From positions 62,001-126,000 of the forward strand of contig NZ_JACHLB010000010.1 in assembly GCF_014207905.1 (NCBI RefSeq): a stretch of 64,000 nucleotides of DNA. Direction: 5' to 3'. Shown here piece by piece: positions 23,450-34,163 of the stretch. Under the pieces are notes generated by a model. That model was not told the DNA's origin, ran no database searches, and saw nothing but the letters and a program-made list of their open reading frames with translations. Both the position numbers and the translations under genes were made by a program. The first letter of the stretch is position 1. Each line of letters opens with the position of its first letter. The DNA comes from Flavobacterium notoginsengisoli (GTDB lineage Bacteria; Bacteroidota; Bacteroidia; Flavobacteriales; Flavobacteriaceae).

Positions 23450-26400
23450 ATGATAACAAATCAGACTGAAAGATTGAATTTTGCCTCTACAAAAAATATT
23501 CCTGATTATCCGGATTTCTTGGATGTTCAGGTTAAATCTTTTAAAGATTTCTTTCAATTAGAAACGAAATCTGATGAAAGAGGCAACGAAGGGTTATACA
23601 ATACCTTCATGGAAAACTTCCCAATTACAGATACAAGAAACAACTTTGTATTGGAATTCCTAGATTATTTTGTTGACCCACCACGTTATACAATTCAAGA
23701 ATGTATAGAGAGAGGTCTTACTTATAGTGTGCCTTTAAAAGCTAGGTTAAAACTATACTGTACGGATCCAGAACACGAAGATTTTGAAACTATTGTACAA
23801 GATGTTTATCTTGGAACAATTCCTTACATGACTCCTAGTGGTACTTTTGTTATTAATGGTGCCGAGCGTGTTGTAGTATCTCAATTACACCGTTCTCCAG
23901 GGGTTTTCTTTGGACAGTCATTCCACGCAAATGGAACTAAACTTTACTCTGCAAGAGTTATTCCTTTTAAAGGTTCTTGGATAGAGTTCTCTACTGATAT
24001 TAACAGCGTAATGTACGCATATATCGATAGAAAGAAAAAATTACCTGTAACAACTTTATTCCGTGCTATCGGTTTCGAAAGAGATAAGGATATCCTTGAA
24101 ATTTTCGACTTAGCTGAAGAAATTAAAGTTTCTAAAACAGGTATTAAGAAATATATTGGAAGAAGACTTGCTGCACGTGTTTTGAACACATGGCACGAGG
24201 ATTTCGTAGATGAGGATACTGGAGAGGTAGTTTCTATCGAACGTAACGAAATTATCCTTGATCGTGATACAATTATCGACAAAGATAATGTTGAAGAAAT
24301 CATTGATTCTAATGTAAAATCTATTTTGTTGCACAAAGAGGATAATAACCAAGCAGATTATGCTATTATCCACAATACGTTACAAAAAGACCCTACAAAC
24401 TCTGAAAAAGAAGCTGTAGAGCACATTTACCGTCAGTTGCGTAACGCTGAACCGCCTGATGAGGAAACTGCTCGTGGTATTATAGATAAATTGTTCTTCT
24501 CTGATCAACGTTATAACTTAGGTGAAGTTGGTCGTTACAGAATGAACAAAAAATTAGATTTAGATATCCCTATGGATAAGCAAGTGCTTACTAAAGAAGA
24601 TATCATTACAATCGTTAAATATTTGATCGAATTGATCAACTCTAAAGCAGAGATTGATGATATCGACCACTTATCAAACCGTCGTGTTAGAACAGTTGGT
24701 GAACAATTGTCTCAACAATTCGGTGTTGGTTTAGCGCGTATGGCTAGAACTATTCGTGAGAGAATGAACGTTAGAGATAACGAGGTGTTTACACCAATTG
24801 ATTTGATTAATGCTAAAACATTATCATCAGTTATCAACTCTTTCTTTGGTACTAACCAGTTATCTCAATTTATGGATCAAACGAATCCATTAGCTGAGAT
24901 TACACACAAAAGAAGACTTTCTGCACTTGGACCAGGTGGACTTTCGAGAGAAAGAGCTGGTTTCGAGGTTCGTGACGTTCACTATACTCACTATGGTCGT
25001 TTATGTCCGATTGAAACTCCTGAGGGACCAAACATTGGTTTGATTTCATCTCTTGGTGTTTATGCAAAAGTTAACGGAATGGGATTCATCGAGACTCCAT
25101 ACCGTAAAGTTACAGATGGTGTTGTTGATTTAGAAAGCGCACCTATCTATTTAAGTGCTGAAGAAGAAGAAGGAAAAATGATTGCTCAGGCAAACATTGA
25201 CATGGATGCTTCGGGTAAAATTACAGCTAGTAACGTTATTGCTCGTGAAGAGGGTGACTTCCCGGTTGTTGAGCCAAGTTCAGTACATTATACAGACGTT
25301 GCTCCTAACCAGATTGCATCGATTTCTGCATCTTTGATTCCTTTCTTGGAGCATGATGATGCGAACCGTGCGTTGATGGGATCAAACATGATGCGTCAGG
25401 CAGTTCCTTTGATCCGTCCTGAAGCACCGATTGTTGGTACAGGTTTAGAGCGTCAGGTAGCTTCTGATTCAAGAGTATTAATCAATGCTGAAGGGCATGG
25501 TACTGTTGAATACGTAGATGCTAACATCATTACTATTAAATACGATCGTACAGAAGACGAGAGAATGGTAAGTTTTGATGCTGATGAGAAAACGTACAAC
25601 TTAATTAAATTTAGAAAAACCAATCAAGGTACAAGTATCAACTTGAAACCTATCGTAAGAAGAGGTGACAGAGTTGTTCCTGGACAAGTATTGTCTGAAG
25701 GATATGCTACTCAAAATGGAGAATTAGCTTTAGGTAGAAACCTAAAAGTTGCGTTCATGCCATGGAAAGGATACAACTTCGAGGATGCGATTGTAATTTC
25801 TGAGAAAGTAGTTCGTGATGATATTTTTACTTCTATCCACGTTGATGATTATTCATTAGAGGTTAGAGATACTAAGTTAGGAAACGAGGAGTTAACAAAC
25901 GATATTCCTAACGTTTCTGAAGAAGCTACTAAAGATTTAGATGAAAACGGTATGATCAGAATTGGAGCAGAGGTTAAGCCTGGCGACATTTTGATCGGAA
26001 AAATTACACCAAAAGGAGAATCAGATCCAACTCCAGAGGAGAAATTGCTTCGTGCAATCTTCGGGGATAAAGCTGGTGACGTAAAAGATGCTTCATTAAA
26101 AGCTTCTCCATCTTTACATGGTGTAGTTCTTGACAAAAAATTATTTGCAAGAGCCGTAAAAGATAAACGTAAACGTACTCAGGATAAAGACGCTTTAGGT
26201 GCTTTAGAAATGGAGTTCGAAACTAAATTTGTTGAATTAAAAGACAGATTAGTTGAGAAATTATTCTTGATTGTTAACGGAAAAACATCTCAAGGTGTAA
26301 TGAATGATTTGGGTGAAGAAGTTTTACCAAAAGGTAAAAAATATACTCAAAAAATGCTTTACGCAGTAGAAGATTTTGCTCACTTAAGCAAAGGTCAGTG

Positions 26401-27262
26401 GGTTGCTGATGACGCTACTAATAAAATGGTTAATGATTTGATTCATAACTATAAAATTAAGCTGAACGACTTACAAGGTGCTTTAAGAAGAGAGAAATTT
26501 ACTATTACAGTTGGAGATGAATTACCATCTGGAATCTTGAAATTGGCTAAAATCTATATCGCTAAAAAACGTAAGTTAAAAGTTGGTGATAAAATGGCGG
26601 GTCGTCACGGTAACAAAGGTATTGTTGCAAGAATCGTTCGTCATGAAGATATGCCATTCTTAGAAGATGGAACACCAGTAGATATCGTATTGAATCCACT
26701 AGGGGTACCTTCACGTATGAACATTGGTCAGATCTATGAAACAGTATTAGGATGGGCTGGTATGAACTTGGGTAGAAAATTTGCTACTCCAATCTTCGAC
26801 GGTGCTTCTCTAGACGAAATCAATGCTTTGACTGATGAGGCTAATGTACCACGTTTCGGACATACTTACCTATTTGATGGTGGAACTGGAGAGCGTTTTG
26901 CACAAAAAGCAACTGTGGGTGTAATTTACATGCTTAAATTAGGACACATGGTTGATGATAAGATGCACGCACGTTCTATCGGACCATACTCATTGATTAC
27001 GCAACAGCCACTTGGAGGTAAGGCTCAATTTGGAGGTCAGCGTTTTGGAGAGATGGAGGTTTGGGCACTTGAGGCTTATGGAGCTTCTAGTACCCTACGT
27101 GAAATCTTAACTGTTAAGTCTGATGACGTTATTGGTAGAGCTAAAACTTACGAGGCTATCGTTAAGGGTGAAACTATGCCAGAACCAGGTTTACCAGAAT
27201 CATTCAATGTATTAATGCACGAATTGAAAGGTCTAGGTTTAGATCTTCGTTTGGAAGAATAA
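23450..27262 (+). CDS. rpoB: RNA polymerase beta subunit
   Basis: The 1270-residue protein is full-length beta. Recognisable blocks are the rifampicin-binding region (F-F-G-T-N-Q-L-S-Q-F-M-D-Q-T-N-P-L-A-E, then H-K-R-R-L-S-A-L-G-P-G-G-L) around residues 465-500 and the C-terminal G-G-Q-R-F-G-E-M-E-V-W-A-L segment. Residues at classical rifampicin-resistance positions look wild type (Q, D, H, R, S). The ATG at 23450 is preferred over the overlapping TTG at 23447. No promoter was found in the 266-nt gap to rplL, so it is probably expressed by readthrough. Confidence 0.98.
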   Translation: MITNQTERLNFASTKNIPDYPDFLDVQVKSFKDFFQLETKSDERGNEGLYNTFMENFPITDTRNNFVLEFLDYFVDPPRYTIQECIERGLTYSVPLKARLKLYCTDPEHEDFETIVQDVYLGTIPYMTPSGTFVINGAERVVVSQLHRSPGVFFGQSFHANGTKLYSARVIPFKGSWIEFSTDINSVMYAYIDRKKKLPVTTLFRAIGFERDKDILEIFDLAEEIKVSKTGIKKYIGRRLAARVLNTWHEDFVDEDTGEVVSIERNEIILDRDTIIDKDNVEEIIDSNVKSILLHKEDNNQADYAIIHNTLQKDPTNSEKEAVEHIYRQLRNAEPPDEETARGIIDKLFFSDQRYNLGEVGRYRMNKKLDLDIPMDKQVLTKEDIITIVKYLIELINSKAEIDDIDHLSNRRVRTVGEQLSQQFGVGLARMARTIRERMNVRDNEVFTPIDLINAKTLSSVINSFFGTNQLSQFMDQTNPLAEITHKRRLSALGPGGLSRERAGFEVRDVHYTHYGRLCPIETPEGPNIGLISSLGVYAKVNGMGFIETPYRKVTDGVVDLESAPIYLSAEEEEGKMIAQANIDMDASGKITASNVIAREEGDFPVVEPSSVHYTDVAPNQIASISASLIPFLEHDDANRALMGSNMMRQAVPLIRPEAPIVGTGLERQVASDSRVLINAEGHGTVEYVDANIITIKYDRTEDERMVSFDADEKTYNLIKFRKTNQGTSINLKPIVRRGDRVVPGQVLSEGYATQNGELALGRNLKVAFMPWKGYNFEDAIVISEKVVRDDIFTSIHVDDYSLEVRDTKLGNEELTNDIPNVSEEATKDLDENGMIRIGAEVKPGDILIGKITPKGESDPTPEEKLLRAIFGDKAGDVKDASLKASPSLHGVVLDKKLFARAVKDKRKRTQDKDALGALEMEFETKFVELKDRLVEKLFLIVNGKTSQGVMNDLGEEVLPKGKKYTQKMLYAVEDFAHLSKGQWVADDATNKMVNDLIHNYKIKLNDLQGALRREKFTITVGDELPSGILKLAKIYIAKKRKLKVGDKMAGRHGNKGIVARIVRHEDMPFLEDGTPVDIVLNPLGVPSRMNIGQIYETVLGWAGMNLGRKFATPIFDGASLDEINALTDEANVPRFGHTYLFDGGTGERFAQKATVGVIYMLKLGHMVDDKMHARSIGPYSLITQQPLGGKAQFGGQRFGEMEVWALEAYGASSTLREILTVKSDDVIGRAKTYEAIVKGETMPEPGLPESFNVLMHELKGLGLDLRLEE

Positions 27263-27280
27263 TAAAAGTTTTCAGTTATA

Positions 27281-27323
27281 GTCTCAGTATTCAGTTTAAC
27301 ACTGAAAACTGGGACTTCGACTG
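27281..27323. repeat. intergenic inverted repeat in the rpoB-rpoC gap, related to 56703-56752
   Basis: GTCTCAGTATTCAGT (27281-27295) and ACTGAAAACTGGGAC (27301-27315) form an imperfect 15-bp stem with loop TTAAC. The 23 nt from 27301 to 27323 match 56730-56752 at 21 positions, so this is a copy of a dispersed element. Confidence 0.8.
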
Positions 27324-27543
27324 TTTACAAAGTGTTACAAGTTTTTAAAGATTTATACCCGTAACCCGTTCCGATTTTTTATAACAATGCGAGGCATTTT
27401 ATAACTAGCACTTCAAATTTAATTTTGAGGTTTAGAGAAGTAACCCGAGGTAGTAGCTGAATGATTAACTTTTTAATTTTTAAAAAGTAGATTATAAATC
27501 TAAATTCAATTTTTTAATTGCAAATAAATCAATAGTAAAAACT

Positions 27544-30500
27544 ATGATGAATAACAGAAACAATAAAGAAAAAAATCCAGTAAAAAGATTTAACAAAATT
27601 TCTATTGGATTGGCTTCACCAGAATCTATCTTGAAAGAATCAAGAGGAGAGGTTTTAAAGCCAGAAACAATTAACTATAGAACTCACAAACCAGAGCGTG
27701 ACGGACTTTTCTGCGAAAGAATCTTCGGACCAGTAAAAGATTTCGAATGTGCTTGTGGTAAGTATAAAAGAATTCGTTACAAAGGTATCATCTGTGACCG
27801 TTGTGGTGTTGAAGTTACTGAGAAAAAAGTACGTCGTGATAGAGTAGGACACATCAACCTTGTTGTGCCAATCGCTCACATCTGGTACTTCCGTTCTCTT
27901 CCAAACAAAATTGGTTATATCCTTGGTCTTCCATCTAAGAAATTAGATATGATCATTTACTACGAAAGATACGTAGTAATCCAAGCAGGTATCGCTAAAA
28001 ATGCAGATGGAGAATCATTACAAAGATTAGATTTCTTAACTGAAGAAGAATACTTAAACATTTTAGATACTCTTCCACAAGAAAACCAATATTTAGATGA
28101 TTTAGATCCTAATAAATTCGTTGCTAAAATGGGAGCGGAGTGTATTATGGATTTATTAGCTCGTATTGACTTAGATGCTTTATCTTATGAATTAAGACAC
28201 AGCGCTAACAATGAGACTTCTAAACAAAGAAAAACTGAGGCTTTAAAAAGATTACAAGTTGTTGAATCTTTCCGTGAGTCTAACGAAAACCGCGAAAACC
28301 GTCCAGAATGGATGATCATGAAAGTGGTTCCAGTTATCCCGCCAGAATTACGTCCGCTTGTGCCACTTGATGGAGGTCGTTTTGCAACTTCAGATTTGAA
28401 CGACTTATACCGTCGTGTAATCATCCGTAACAACCGTTTGAAAAGATTAATGGAGATTAAAGCTCCAGAAGTTATCTTAAGAAACGAGAAACGTATGTTG
28501 CAAGAATCTGTAGATTCATTGTTCGATAACACTCGTAAAGCTTCTGCTGTTAAAACAGAATCAAACAGACCATTAAAATCATTATCTGACTCATTAAAAG
28601 GTAAACAAGGACGTTTCCGTCAAAACCTTTTAGGAAAACGTGTGGATTATTCTGCTCGTTCGGTAATTGTCGTTGGTCCAGAGTTAAAATTATATGAGTG
28701 CGGATTGCCAAAAGATATGGCTTCTGAGTTATACAAACCTTTCGTTATCCGTAAATTGATCGAAAGAGGTATTGTAAAAACAGTAAAATCTGCTAAGAAA
28801 ATCATTGACAAAAAAGAGCCTGTAGTTTGGGATATCCTTGAAAACGTAATTAAAGGACACCCAGTATTACTTAACCGTGCTCCTACTTTGCACAGACTTG
28901 GTATTCAGGCATTCCAACCAAAATTAATTGAAGGAAAAGCGATCCAGTTACACCCATTAGTATGTACGGCATTCAACGCCGATTTCGATGGTGACCAGAT
29001 GGCGGTTCACTTACCATTAGGACCAGAGGCTATTTTAGAGGCACAATTATTAATGTTGGCTTCTCACAATATCTTGAACCCTGCAAATGGTGCTCCAATT
29101 ACTGTACCTTCTCAGGACATGGTCTTGGGTCTATACTATATGACCAAAGAGCGTATTTCTACCGAAGATCACAAAATTATTGGTCAGGATCTGACTTTCT
29201 ATTCTGCTGAAGAAGTAAATATTGCATTAAACGAAGGAAGATTAGAATTGAATGCTCGTGTAAAAATCCGTGCAAAAGATTTTAATGACGCTGGAGAATT
29301 AGTGTACCAAATTATTCAAACAACTGCAGGACGTGTATTATTTAACGAAGTAGTACCTGAAGCAGCTGGATATATCAACGACGTATTGACTAAGAAAAAC
29401 CTTAGAGATATTATCGGACACATTTTAAGTGTAACTGATGTGCCTACAACGGCAGCTTTCTTGGATAATATGAAAGATATGGGTTATAAATTCGCATTTA
29501 GAGGAGGTTTATCATTCTCTTTAGGTGATATTAGAATTCCAGAACAAAAAACGAAGTTAATTGCAGATGCTAGAGAGCAAGTTGAAGGTATCTCAACTAA
29601 CTATAACATGGGTCTTATCACAAATAACGAGCGTTACAACCAAGTTATTGACGTATGGACTTCAGCAAATGCTCAGTTGACAGAGTTAGCAATGAAAAAT
29701 ATTAGAGAAGACCAACAAGGTTTCAACTCTGTATATATGATGCTTGACTCTGGGGCGAGGGGTTCTAAGGAGCAGATTCGTCAGTTAACTGGTATGCGTG
29801 GTTTGATGGCTAAGCCTAAAAAATCTACTGCTGGTGGTGGTGAGATTATTGAAAACCCGATTCTTTCTAACTTTAAGGAAGGTCTTTCGATCCTTGAGTA
29901 CTTCATTTCTACTCACGGTGCTCGTAAAGGTCTTGCGGATACGGCTCTTAAAACGGCCGATGCTGGTTACTTGACAAGAAGGCTTCATGACGTTTCTCAG
30001 GATGTTATTGTTAACATCGAAGACTGTGGAACTTTAAGAGGTGTTGAAGTTGCAGCATTGAAGAAAAATGAGGAAATCGTTGAATCTTTAGGAGAGAGAA
30101 TTCTTGGACGTGTTGCATTGCAAGACGTAATTAATCCTCTTACTAATGAAGTAATGGTGAAATCTGGAGAGCAAATTACTGAGTCAATTATGAGAACTAT
30201 CGAAGCTTCTCCAATTGAGAAAGTAGAAGTTAGATCTCCATTAACTTGTGAAGCTTTAAAAGGTATTTGTGCTAAATGTTACGGTAGAAACTTAGCTACT
30301 GGTAAGATGACACAAAGAGGTGAAGCTGTCGGAGTTATTGCAGCTCAGTCTATTGGAGAGCCAGGTACACAGTTGACACTTCGTACGTTCCACGTTGGAG
30401 GGGTTGCTGGAGGTATTTCTGAAGAGTCTAGTATTGTTACAAGATTCAACGGTAGACTTGAAATTGAAGATTTAAAAACAGTTAAAGGTGAAGACGGAGA

Positions 30501-31851
30501 AGGTAATTCTGTTGACATTGTAGTTTCTCGTTCAACTGAATTAAAATTGATTGATGAAGGAACTGGAATTGTTTTAAATACACATAACATTCCTTACGGA
30601 TCTAGTATTTTTGTAAATGATGGAGACGTTGTTACTAAAGGAACTGTAATCTGTAAATGGGATCCATATAACGGTGTAATTGTTTCTGAGTTTACTGGTA
30701 AGATTGCTTACGAAGATTTAGAGCAAGGGCAATCGTTCATGGTTGAGATCGATGAGCAGACAGGTTTCCAAGAAAAAGTAATTTCTGAGGCTAGAAACAA
30801 AAAATTAATCCCAACTTTATTAGTTTATGGTAAAGAAGGTGAATTGATTCGTTCTTACAACTTGCCAGTAGGTGCACACTTAATGGTTGAAAACGGTGAG
30901 AAAATTAAAGCAGGTAAAGTATTAGTAAAAATCCCACGTCGTTCTTCTAAAGCAGGCGATATCACGGGAGGTTTACCAAGAATTACTGAGCTTCTTGAGG
31001 CTCGTAACCCTTCAAATCCAGCAGTTGTATCTGAAATTGATGGAGTTGTATCTTTCGGTAAAATCAAAAGAGGTAACCGTGAGATCGTTATCGAATCTAA
31101 ATTTGGTGAGGTTAAAAAGTATCTAGTGAAACTTTCAAGCCAAATCTTAGTTCAAGAGAATGACTTCGTAAGAGCGGGAGTTCCATTGTCTGATGGTGCA
31201 ATTACACCAGATGATATCTTAAGAATTCAAGGACCAGCGGCTGTTCAACAGTACTTGGTAAATGAAATTCAAGAGGTTTACCGTTTACAAGGGGTAAAAA
31301 TCAATGACAAGCACTTTGAGGTTGTTATTCGTCAAATGATGCGTAAAGTAAGAGTTCAGGATCCAGGTGATACTTTATTCTTAGAAGATCAATTAATTCA
31401 CACTAAAGATTTCATCGTTCAAAACGATAAATTATACGGTATGAAAGTGGTTGAAGATGCTGGAGATTCTTCAGTATTGAAACCAGGTCAGATTATTACG
31501 CCTCGTGAATTACGTGATGAAAATTCATTATTGAAACGTACAGATAAAAATCTTGTTGTAGCAAGAGATGTAATTACTGCAACTGCAACGCCAGTTCTAC
31601 AAGGTATTACAAGAGCTTCGTTACAAACTAAATCATTCATTTCTGCGGCTTCATTCCAGGAGACAACGAAAGTACTTAACGAGGCTGCAGTAGCTGGTAA
31701 AGTAGATGACTTAGAAGGATTAAAAGAAAATGTAATTGTTGGACACAGAATTCCTGCAGGAACTGGTATGAGAGAATACGATAATACAATCGTAGGTTCT
31801 AAAGACGATTACAACGAAATGATGGCTAATAAAGAAGAATACATTTATTAA
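27544..31851 (+). CDS. rpoC: RNA polymerase beta' subunit
   Basis: The 1435-residue protein is full-length beta'. The N-terminal zinc finger is seen as C-A-C-G-K-Y ... C-D-R-C-G-V, the catalytic Mg-binding loop is N-A-D-F-D-G-D-Q-M-A-V-H, and the C-terminal G-E-P-G-T-Q-L-T-L-R-T-F-H block is present. Two ATG codons stand in tandem at 27544 and 27547. The gap to rpoB is 281 nt, long for this pair, and holds a dispersed inverted repeat plus two GTAACCCG direct repeats (27361 and 27440). A DUF3467 gene follows after 10 nt. Confidence 0.98.
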   Translation: MMNNRNNKEKNPVKRFNKISIGLASPESILKESRGEVLKPETINYRTHKPERDGLFCERIFGPVKDFECACGKYKRIRYKGIICDRCGVEVTEKKVRRDRVGHINLVVPIAHIWYFRSLPNKIGYILGLPSKKLDMIIYYERYVVIQAGIAKNADGESLQRLDFLTEEEYLNILDTLPQENQYLDDLDPNKFVAKMGAECIMDLLARIDLDALSYELRHSANNETSKQRKTEALKRLQVVESFRESNENRENRPEWMIMKVVPVIPPELRPLVPLDGGRFATSDLNDLYRRVIIRNNRLKRLMEIKAPEVILRNEKRMLQESVDSLFDNTRKASAVKTESNRPLKSLSDSLKGKQGRFRQNLLGKRVDYSARSVIVVGPELKLYECGLPKDMASELYKPFVIRKLIERGIVKTVKSAKKIIDKKEPVVWDILENVIKGHPVLLNRAPTLHRLGIQAFQPKLIEGKAIQLHPLVCTAFNADFDGDQMAVHLPLGPEAILEAQLLMLASHNILNPANGAPITVPSQDMVLGLYYMTKERISTEDHKIIGQDLTFYSAEEVNIALNEGRLELNARVKIRAKDFNDAGELVYQIIQTTAGRVLFNEVVPEAAGYINDVLTKKNLRDIIGHILSVTDVPTTAAFLDNMKDMGYKFAFRGGLSFSLGDIRIPEQKTKLIADAREQVEGISTNYNMGLITNNERYNQVIDVWTSANAQLTELAMKNIREDQQGFNSVYMMLDSGARGSKEQIRQLTGMRGLMAKPKKSTAGGGEIIENPILSNFKEGLSILEYFISTHGARKGLADTALKTADAGYLTRRLHDVSQDVIVNIEDCGTLRGVEVAALKKNEEIVESLGERILGRVALQDVINPLTNEVMVKSGEQITESIMRTIEASPIEKVEVRSPLTCEALKGICAKCYGRNLATGKMTQRGEAVGVIAAQSIGEPGTQLTLRTFHVGGVAGGISEESSIVTRFNGRLEIEDLKTVKGEDGEGNSVDIVVSRSTELKLIDEGTGIVLNTHNIPYGSSIFVNDGDVVTKGTVICKWDPYNGVIVSEFTGKIAYEDLEQGQSFMVEIDEQTGFQEKVISEARNKKLIPTLLVYGKEGELIRSYNLPVGAHLMVENGEKIKAGKVLVKIPRRSSKAGDITGGLPRITELLEARNPSNPAVVSEIDGVVSFGKIKRGNREIVIESKFGEVKKYLVKLSSQILVQENDFVRAGVPLSDGAITPDDILRIQGPAAVQQYLVNEIQEVYRLQGVKINDKHFEVVIRQMMRKVRVQDPGDTLFLEDQLIHTKDFIVQNDKLYGMKVVEDAGDSSVLKPGQIITPRELRDENSLLKRTDKNLVVARDVITATATPVLQGITRASLQTKSFISAASFQETTKVLNEAAVAGKVDDLEGLKENVIVGHRIPAGTGMREYDNTIVGSKDDYNEMMANKEEYIY

Positions 31852-31861
31852 TTAGGAAACT

Positions 31862-32173
31862 ATGAGTAATCCGAAACAACAACAAGAGCAAATTAATATT
31901 GAGTTAGACGAAACTATTGCAGAAGGAATTTATTCTAATCTTGCAATTATTAATCACTCATCATCAGAATTTGTTTTAGATTTTGTAAGCATTATGCCGG
32001 GTATTCCTAAAGCCAAGGTAAAGTCAAGAATTGTCTTGACACCACAACATGCTAAAAGATTGTTAAGAGCAATAGGTGAAAACATCCATAGATTTGAGGC
32101 CGCACATGGCGAAATCAAAGAAACGGAGCAAGCGCCAATTCCGCTTAATTTTGGTCCAACAGGACAAGCATAA
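31862..32173 (+). CDS. DUF3467 family protein
   Basis: The 103-residue protein matches the small DUF3467 family (Y-S-N-L-A-I-I-N-H-S-S-S-E-F-V-L-D-F near residue 24 and P-Q-H-A-K-R-L-L-R-A near residue 62). Function is unknown. It follows rpoC by 10 nt and ends at a strong terminator, so it is the last gene of the rpo operon. That tight linkage suggests a role connected with transcription or expression level, but there is no direct evidence. Confidence 0.88.
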   Translation: MSNPKQQQEQINIELDETIAEGIYSNLAIINHSSSEFVLDFVSIMPGIPKAKVKSRIVLTPQHAKRLLRAIGENIHRFEAAHGEIKETEQAPIPLNFGPTGQA

Positions 32174-32179
32174 AACTTT

Positions 32180-32208
32180 AAAAGCCCCTTTTTTAAGGGG
32201 CTTTTTTA
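32180..32208 (+). terminator. terminator of the rpoBC operon
   Basis: An 11-bp stem AAAAGCCCCTT / AAGGGGCTTTT with a TTTT loop and T-run, 7 nt after the DUF3467 stop. Confidence 0.93.
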
Positions 32209-32370
32209 TTGCTCTATTTTTAGAAAGAGATGCAGTTAAACGGATTTTATTTTGTTTTTATCGACTATTTTTTTGTTTCTAGAGCGATTAATTTACTTTA
32301 GTAGCTGTTCATTATATAGAAAAGTTTCTAGAATAAATATATGACTTAGTAAGGTTGAATTAATTCGAAT

Positions 32371-32407
32371 AAAAAAAAGCGCTAATTTAATATTAGCGCT
32401 TTTTTTT
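32371..32407. terminator. terminator of prfC (bidirectional form)
   Basis: AGCGCTAAT / ATTAGCGCT with loop TTAAT flanked by eight A and seven T, so the stem extends into the tracts. It lies 16 nt beyond the prfC stop on the minus strand. Confidence 0.88.
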
Positions 32408-32422
32408 ATTTTGCATGATTTC

Positions 32423-34015
32423 TTAATCAAATTCCGATGTAAAATATAATTTCACACTTGGATATTTGCTTTGTGTCATTTGAATTGTAAAATCAGAATC
32501 GGCTAAGAATACCAATTGACCATATTTATCATGAGCAAGGAATTTCTGCTTGATTCGTTTAAATTCTTTGAATTCTTCATTTTTAGCGTCATCAGGTTTT
32601 ACCCAACAAGCTTTATGTACAGGGAAGTTTTCATAAGTACATTTTGCTCCGTATTCATGTTCTAAACGGTATTGAATAACTTCATACTGAAGTGCTCCAA
32701 CCGTTCCGATAACTTTACGGTTGTTCATTTCTAAAGTAAATAACTGAGCAACACCTTCATCCATCAACTGATCGACTCCTTTTTCTAATTGCTTAGCTTT
32801 CATTGGGTCGGCATTGTTAATATATCTAAAGTGTTCTGGAGAGAAACTTGGAATTCCTTTAAAACTCATTACTTCACCTTCAGTTAAAGTATCTCCAATT
32901 TTAAAGTTTCCGGTATCATGCAAACCAACAATATCACCAGGATAAGAAATGTCTACAATCTCTTTTTTCTCCGCAAAGAAGGCATTTGGACTAGAAAACT
33001 TCAAATTTTTCTTTTGACGAACGTGGTAGTACGGTTTATTTCTTTCGAAAGTTCCAGAAACGATTTTAATAAAAGCTAAACGGTCGCGGTGTTTTGGATC
33101 CATATTAGCGTGGATTTTGAAAACAAAACCAGACATTTTTTCTTCTGTTGGTTCAACTGTACGAGTTTCAGAATCTTTTGCTCTTGGGGATGGAGCGATT
33201 GTAATAAAACAATCTAATAGCTCACGAACTCCAAAGTTATTTAAAGCAGAACCAAAGAACACTGGCTGAATTTTTCCGTCTAAATAGTCCTGACGCTCAA
33301 ATTTTGGATAAACTTCATCAATTAATTCTAATTCTTCACGAAGTTTATTAGCTGCTTTTTCTCCTACAATTTTATCTAATTCTGGATTGTTTTGTACATC
33401 AGAAAAAGCAATTGTTTCTTCAATATTTTTACGGCTGTCCCCGCTAAAAAGGTTGATGTTTTCTTCCCAAAGATTATAAATTCCTTGAAAATCATAACCC
33501 ATTCCGATTGGAAAACTTAAAGGCGTGACTTTTAAACCTAATTTTTGCTCAACTTCATCCATCAAATCGAAAGCATCTTTACCTTCACGATCTAATTTGT
33601 TAATGAAGACAATCATAGGAATGTTACGCATTCTACAAACTGCAACTAATTTTTCTGTTTGTTCCTCAACCCCTTTTGCAACGTCAATTACAACGATAAC
33701 ACTGTCAACAGCAGTTAAAGTTCTAAAAGTATCTTCGGCAAAATCCTTGTGTCCTGGAGTATCAAGGATATTGATTTTTTTGTCTTTATAATTAAAAGCA
33801 AGTACAGAAGTCGAAACCGAGATACCTCTTTGGCGTTCGATTTCCATAAAGTCACTCGTTGCTCCTTTTTTAATTTTATTATTCTTTACAGCTCCCGCTT
33901 CTTGAATAGCCCCTCCAAATAACAGTAATTTCTCTGTTAATGTAGTTTTACCTGCATCGGGGTGCGAGATAATTCCAAATGTTCTTCTGCGTTGTATTTC
34001 TTTTAAAAAGCTCAT
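32423..34015 (-). CDS. prfC: peptide chain release factor 3
   Basis: RF3 is the GTPase that removes RF1/RF2 from the ribosome after termination. The 530-residue protein has G1 H-P-D-A-G-K-T-T-L near residue 18, G2/switch I with Q-R-G-I-S-V-S-T-S, G3 D-T-P-G-H and G4 N-K-L-D. Length and the domain II and III sequence fit RF3, not the shorter LepA or longer EF-G. It stands alone between the rpo operon end and the amylase gene, with its own terminator. Confidence 0.96.
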   Translation of the reverse strand: MSFLKEIQRRRTFGIISHPDAGKTTLTEKLLLFGGAIQEAGAVKNNKIKKGATSDFMEIERQRGISVSTSVLAFNYKDKKINILDTPGHKDFAEDTFRTLTAVDSVIVVIDVAKGVEEQTEKLVAVCRMRNIPMIVFINKLDREGKDAFDLMDEVEQKLGLKVTPLSFPIGMGYDFQGIYNLWEENINLFSGDSRKNIEETIAFSDVQNNPELDKIVGEKAANKLREELELIDEVYPKFERQDYLDGKIQPVFFGSALNNFGVRELLDCFITIAPSPRAKDSETRTVEPTEEKMSGFVFKIHANMDPKHRDRLAFIKIVSGTFERNKPYYHVRQKKNLKFSSPNAFFAEKKEIVDISYPGDIVGLHDTGNFKIGDTLTEGEVMSFKGIPSFSPEHFRYINNADPMKAKQLEKGVDQLMDEGVAQLFTLEMNNRKVIGTVGALQYEVIQYRLEHEYGAKCTYENFPVHKACWVKPDDAKNEEFKEFKRIKQKFLAHDKYGQLVFLADSDFTIQMTQSKYPSVKLYFTSEFD

Positions 34016-34122
34016 ATTTCGTATAAATAGGTTGCAAAAGTACTATTAAATACGGCTTTATAAAAATATTCACTTCTTAATTTTGGAAGTCTTTATTTTT
34101 AAAAGCATTTAAATAAAAAAAT

Positions 34123-34144
34123 AAGGCTGTTTTGCAACAGCCTT
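34123..34144 (-). terminator. terminator of the alpha-amylase gene
   Basis: AAGGCTGTT / AACAGCCTT with a 4-nt loop. On the minus strand a T-rich tract follows. It lies 20 nt after the amylase stop. Confidence 0.85.
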
Positions 34145-34163
34145 AAGATAGTCATTTTTAAAA

